Shown here one piece after another: positions 53,501 to 59,500 of a stretch of DNA of 64,000 nt. The notes under the pieces are model-generated. The model did not search any database. It saw only the letters and a program-made list of their open reading frames with translations, and was not told the origin of the DNA. The DNA lies in assembly GCA_947579605.1 (NCBI GenBank), contig OX388328.1, forward strand, positions 13,371,684 to 13,435,683, written 5' to 3'. The position numbers were made by a program, and so were the translations under genes. Source of the DNA: Athripsodes cinereus. Lineage: Eukaryota; Arthropoda; Insecta; Trichoptera; Leptoceridae. Position 1 is the stretch's first letter. Every line of letters starts with the position of its first letter.

Positions 53501-56500
53501 CGACGCATCTTACTCGTTCATTTTTTCTTATCCAATATGCAAAAGTTTCGTATTTAATAGATATTGCCTTTGCGATCATCTCGTTTTACATATATTTATT
53601 GCATTTAATTCAAATATTTTTCTCAGTGTACATACATTAAAGAATAAATAAATAAGTAAATAAAATAACAAAATTTGATATTTTATATATTTTGTAATAA
53701 TTCTATAAAAGATTTACCCTAGCTCTGTCCAAGGTATAGGAACCTTCTCTAATGGCCCCAGAAGGCAACCCTGCGGCAGGCCCGTCGAATAATTCATTGG
53801 TCTTGTATGCAACACCTGGGTACTTCTTTCTTCGGGGCATTGCTGGTTCGATTGACGGTGCTGGAAAAAAAGACAAATTACATTAATAATGGTCATCAAT
53901 TTGTATTTACATTAATATATCGTGAAATCATAATTATTTTTTTTTTAATTTCGGACAATTCCTCAAATAGTTGCAAAAACTCCGAACTTTGAACTATGTC
54001 AGTTTTATTCTCACACAACACATTTCTCATGAGGTGGACAGACAGAACTGAACGCCAAATTGACTCACTAACACACACACACCAGTTTCTCTTATCCAAC
54101 ACACAGCCTTCTTGAGAGATTTTGATTCACTAGATCAAGATAAACGATTTTGAACCCTTTTTTTTGGACGTTTTCAATACTTCCTTTATCAACCTTTCAT
54201 GATACTGTAGCAAGGGCTACATTTCTATGGTCCCAGGTGTGCATCGACCTTTAGATAATGATAAGCAAAATTCACGAGCCGTTATTGGACATTTAAATAA
54301 TTGTTACATTATCAGATAAGGTTCGTGGATTGGAGGTCGATGAGCATCTGGGCCACGACACTCTTTCGCCGACCACTGGACGACCTAGACCACGTCTACC
54401 GCGCGTATCGTGTTGCTTGCATATTCACCCACACGTGAGTTAAAATTAAAATAATCTTTGTAAAATCAAATATAATCAACTAACCCTTCAGGGATTAATA
54501 ATTTTTATAGTAAAAAAAAGTAAACTTAATAAACTTGTTTTATACTTCTAACATAGAAGATATCATCTTTTATTTTATTCATTTTTTATCCATATCCATT
54601 TATTTGCTCCATAGGCTAAAAGCATCTAAATTTATTTACACGCATTTAGTCTTTTTCTCCAATATTTAATGTACCTAATCTTGCTTGTCATTCATGTATT
54701 ACATTCTGATCGTTTGTATTCATTGTTTCTATACTCATTCCTTTAATTCTTTCCTCCTCAACCCTTTCTCAATAATAATAATATGCTTCTAATATTACTA
54801 AATCTATCTAGTCCATTAGTCTGAAATGTTACCTCGTATGAATAATTCAAACCGTTCAATTGTGTGTATGTTTCTTTATTAGCTACAGATACATTTTTAT
54901 CAAATAAGTGACACAAAAACTAATGCACCCTATGAAAATTTGCATCTTTTGACCCTTTTCCTGGATAATAAAATTGTGTATTACATGTCGGATGATATAC
55001 TTGGCGCCGTTCAGTGGAGCATCCATCTAATATTGTAATAAGAAATACTGTCTCAACGTGGCAAAAACGCTGGTGCACAATATCGGTCTAGTAGAAACTC
55101 TTATGTATGTAACAGAAATATGGATGTATTGGTTGAAAAAAAACGAAAGTGGAATAAATGCTGTGGAGATGAATGCCGAGTAAAACGTTCGAGGAATGAG
55201 GGTAATATAATATATAAGGAGAATGAGCGGATGCGAGAGATGCGAGTTAGAAAAAAGAGGTGCAGGTGTTAGAAAAATTTAGACATTTTACATCTTAAAT
55301 TAAGCTATGAGGTTTGCCACCCATCCTGAATGTCTTGATTTTATATTGGCACGGAGAGGACAGTTCGCATGTTTATTATGTGCAGCTGGCCTGCTCGCTA
55401 GCTCACTTGTGGGATATGCGGTGATGGTATAGAAGTAATAGTAGTAGCGGATGCGAGAGATGAAGAAAGGAAGACGAGGAAAGTGTTTTTATCTGAAGAG
55501 AGGAATAGAGGAAATTCAGGGATCCAAAAAAACGAGTTTAAATCATGATAAAATTATTTATGACAGCCACGTGTTGATCGAGGTAAATCCACAGAATTCC
55601 ATACAAAACCTAGAACCCTGACTCATTCACAAAAGTGTGGCAAAAAATCTATGATTTTTTGACAGAACGGTTGGCGAAAGCGTGTGGTGTTTCCTACATC
55701 TTACACACACGATTTGTTGCCTTCATCAATAAAAATTGTGGATTTGATCCTTGTCAGTATGGTTTCCAGAAGGGGAGCAATACTTCCACTGCACTGATAG
55801 ATGCTATGAACTACATGAGTAGAGAACTTGACAAGGGAAATTATGTAGTGCCTATATTTGTCGACTTGTCTAAGGCATTTGACACGGTGAACCATGCTAC
55901 CCTCTTGTGCTCACTGAATAAAATGGGTTTTAGAGGCAACGCATTAAAACTGATCGAAAGTTATTTAAAGGAAAGATATATTTTAACAAAGAATTTTGAA
56001 AACTCCAGTGAACGGTTGCCTGTCGAGGTCGGTGTGCCACAGGGATCAATACTTGGTCCATTGTTGTATTTATTATACATTGATGATCTTCGATTTGCTA
56101 ACCTACAGGGGAAATATTTTGTTTATGCCGATGATACACTTCTGATTTATAGTGGTAGAGAAGCGAAAAGTTTAGAAAACCTGATTAATTTTGATTTAAA
56201 TATATATGTTTCATGGTTGAATAGAAACTCACTGACAATTAATGCTGAAAAGACAAATTTCATGATTTTAAAACAAAAGAATAAACCTCCTATTAGTCTT
56301 AAACTGGTTATAAATCGAATTGAAATAAAACAGAGCAATTGTGTTAAATACTTGGGACTTGAAATTGATGAAAAGCTATCATGGTTGGATCATATACGAA
56401 CTCTTTTAAAAAAACTTGCTCCAATAATAGGTATAATGAGGAGATCTGACATGATTGATACAAAGACAAAGAAACTAATCTACAATGCTTTTGTGGTTCC

Positions 56501-59500
56501 TCGAATAGTCTATGGTATGGCTCTGTGGTCACAGTGCAGTTCTCAGCTCCGCGGAATAGTCCAAAGACTGATGAATAAAGCAATAAAAGTTATATTCAAT
56601 TTGGGGCGATTCACAAGAACCACTGAACTGTATAAACTAACTAACATGCTAAATTTAAATGATCTCATTTTCATGGAAAAGGCAAAGATGATGTACAGAG
56701 TGAAGCATGGAATGATTAAATCGAACATGAATTTGACCTATAACAACAATACTCACAGTAGATTCACTAGAACGAGAGAGCACATAAGATGTGACACGCC
56801 ACGTACTAATCGAGAAAGGTATGGATTTCTTTACTCTGCTTCAAGATTGTATAATTCATTGCCAAACCACATTAAGGAAGCTAATAGCCTTGGACTTTTT
56901 AATAAAAAACTGAGAAAGCAACTGATTGAAGAGAAGGAGTAATTGTGATTGTGTTTGTTATTTTGATACATATAGTTTAGAATAAATATTTGTTTGTCTT
57001 GTATCCCCTTATACCAGCAATACTATTGCTGTTTGGGGATTTAAATTTTTTTTATTGGTGAATTTATTTGTATGTGTTCAATTATTCAGAATGTATATAT
57101 TAACTTTTAATAAAATTCTTAATCTTACATTTTATGAAGTATTCCTCGCATTTTTTATTAAAATATATTATTTTTACATTTATAAAAACATAATTGGACA
57201 TTTTTTGAAGTTCTTGTCGACGTTTTAAGCGATTTACCACACTTCTTTTCGCCAACCGATCTGTCAAAAGTACCGAAAAATGGTGCCTCACTTTATTGCA
57301 ATGAAAATACATACGAGTACTCCATCTAGGTATTATATATAAAAATCTATGGGTAAATCGGCATGAGCGATGTCATGATTATGGAAGAAATGAAATAAGC
57401 GCGCAAGGATAGATCGATATGATGTTTCATTCTGTCTGGTTATCCGACAAGAGAGGCTAGGTGATGGGATATGATATTATAGGATCTAATATAGGTAGGT
57501 ACTGTGTCTTATAAATATATTTTTTCAATTTTTACGAATAAATTAACATTATAAAAAATGATTTTGGTTCGACACGTAATATTTTTACCTTCCTCTTTAA
57601 CCCTCCGAAAAAGAACAAATAGTTTGAAAAAATTAAAAATTTAGAAAAATAACTCTTTGAATAGCTGCCGAATAAAGCTGAGTTTACAGCTGGTATACGA
57701 TATGTACGCACGATTAAGTCATGTTTACATTTCTTTATACAAAATAAAATGGCATAACAATGTATGTTATTTTGTTTTATATAAGGAGAACAACATACAT
57801 ACATACATACATACCATCACGCCGCTTCCCTCGCGGGGTAGGCAGAAAGGATCGAGCGCCACTTCCTTCTATCCTTGCATACATCTTTCGCTTCCGTCAC
57901 TGTCATACAATTCCTCATGCATGCTCTCCTGTTCAATGTGCTCAACACGTGACCGTCCTGTAGGATTTGATTTAAATGGTCTTGCCATTTAATCCTCGGA
58001 CGTCCGCGTCTCCGAGCACCATTCCTCTCAGCCAAATATATCTTCTTAGTCATTCTGTCCTCATTCATTCTTTCCACGTGCCCAAACCATCTTAACTTAT
58101 TTACATTCATCTTTGTTATTACACCAACTTTCATTCCACATTCCTTTCGTATATCACTGTTACGCACACGATCTCTCAGACTCTTGCCACACATCCTTCT
58201 CAACGATCTCATTTCCACTGCATTTATGCCACTTTCATCCTTTTTTAACCATGTCCACGTCTCACTTGCATACATAAGTGTTGGCACTAAGATAGCAGAG
58301 TGCACCAACCTTTTAGCTGTGGTGGATATGTTTCTATTTGCAATTATTGGTCGGATTGCACCATTTACCTTATTGCCAGCAACTTTTCTCCTTTCAATAT
58401 CGCTTTCACACTTCCCATCTCTCGTGAACAAACTACCTAAGTACACACATTCGTCAACTTGCTCTAACACTTCGTTGTCAATCATCACCTGGCATACTGT
58501 TCTCTCACTTCCTCTTTCAAACACCATGATTTTTGTCTTTTTTGCATTCATTCTCAATCCATTAATCGCACAATTTTCATACACACACGTCATCATTCGC
58601 TGTAGATCACTTTCACTTTCAGCCATCAATACCAAATCATCGGCAAACATTAACGCTCTTACATTCATCCCATTCATATCAACACCTACATTCAGTTCTT
58701 TCAATGGACGAATACAATGATCAATGTATAGGTTAAAAAGCCATGGCGACATCACGCACCCTTGTTTTACTCCTTTTGTCAATGTGGAGAACAATACAAT
58801 AAGAATAAGGAGAACAATACCCAAGATAAAACAATACAACTACACCGAGTATATTATATTGCAGATTATATCTTTATAAGAAAACATTCACAAAACTTAA
58901 ATATTCAGTATACGATGGCATACGATTCGTTCACTAATAATAAGATCCGCTCACTAATACGAGCCGCGTAAAATACGTCACTATCTTCTGGCCATTAAAA
59001 TTTTAAATAGCTTCCTGGAATTCCCGACTTCAAAGACAACTTCTACTGCTATATCATCACGGCAAATCCCACAAGTGGGATAATCAGCTGACCAGCTACA
59101 TGTAATAATATACATGCAAAATGTCCTCTCCATGCAACAAAATTAGGACATTCATGGTGGGTAGCGACTCTTAACAATGCTAAATTTATAGAAACATATT
59201 TAATTGGAAGGAGTTACTAAATTGATGCAGAATACTCTTAGAAATAACCTAAAACGCTCTGTGTTTCATGGAAAAACGAAAAATATATCACATCAGCAAT
59301 GACCTTCGATTTCATTGTAAGAATTATTGCCGATTTCATGTAAACGTGCTGCCCTATTGTGAAAATTCTAATAAAGTCAACTGTTAAAAGGTATATGCGA
59401 TCATACTGTGAAAATTTATTTTAAATTATTATATTAATGTATATAAAATTAAATAAACACTTTAAATATTCGTTATATATTTTTTTTAAAGCTCGAACGT

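Larger units (their letters stand above)
51473..53717 (-). other. Intron between MDM1-like exons 2 and 3
   Basis: 2.2-kb phase-0 intron. Contents: a LINE fragment (51515-51772), a roughly 26-bp TATTCATAGGTAACCAT tandem (51785-51855), RTE tail copy 2, palindromic MITE (52285-52487), LINE tail (52560-53317) and a minus RTE piece (53322-53418). Confidence 0.7.

Noticed and set aside
58184..58720. 178-codon plus-strand frame
   Set aside because: Antisense of the RTE reverse-transcriptase frame.
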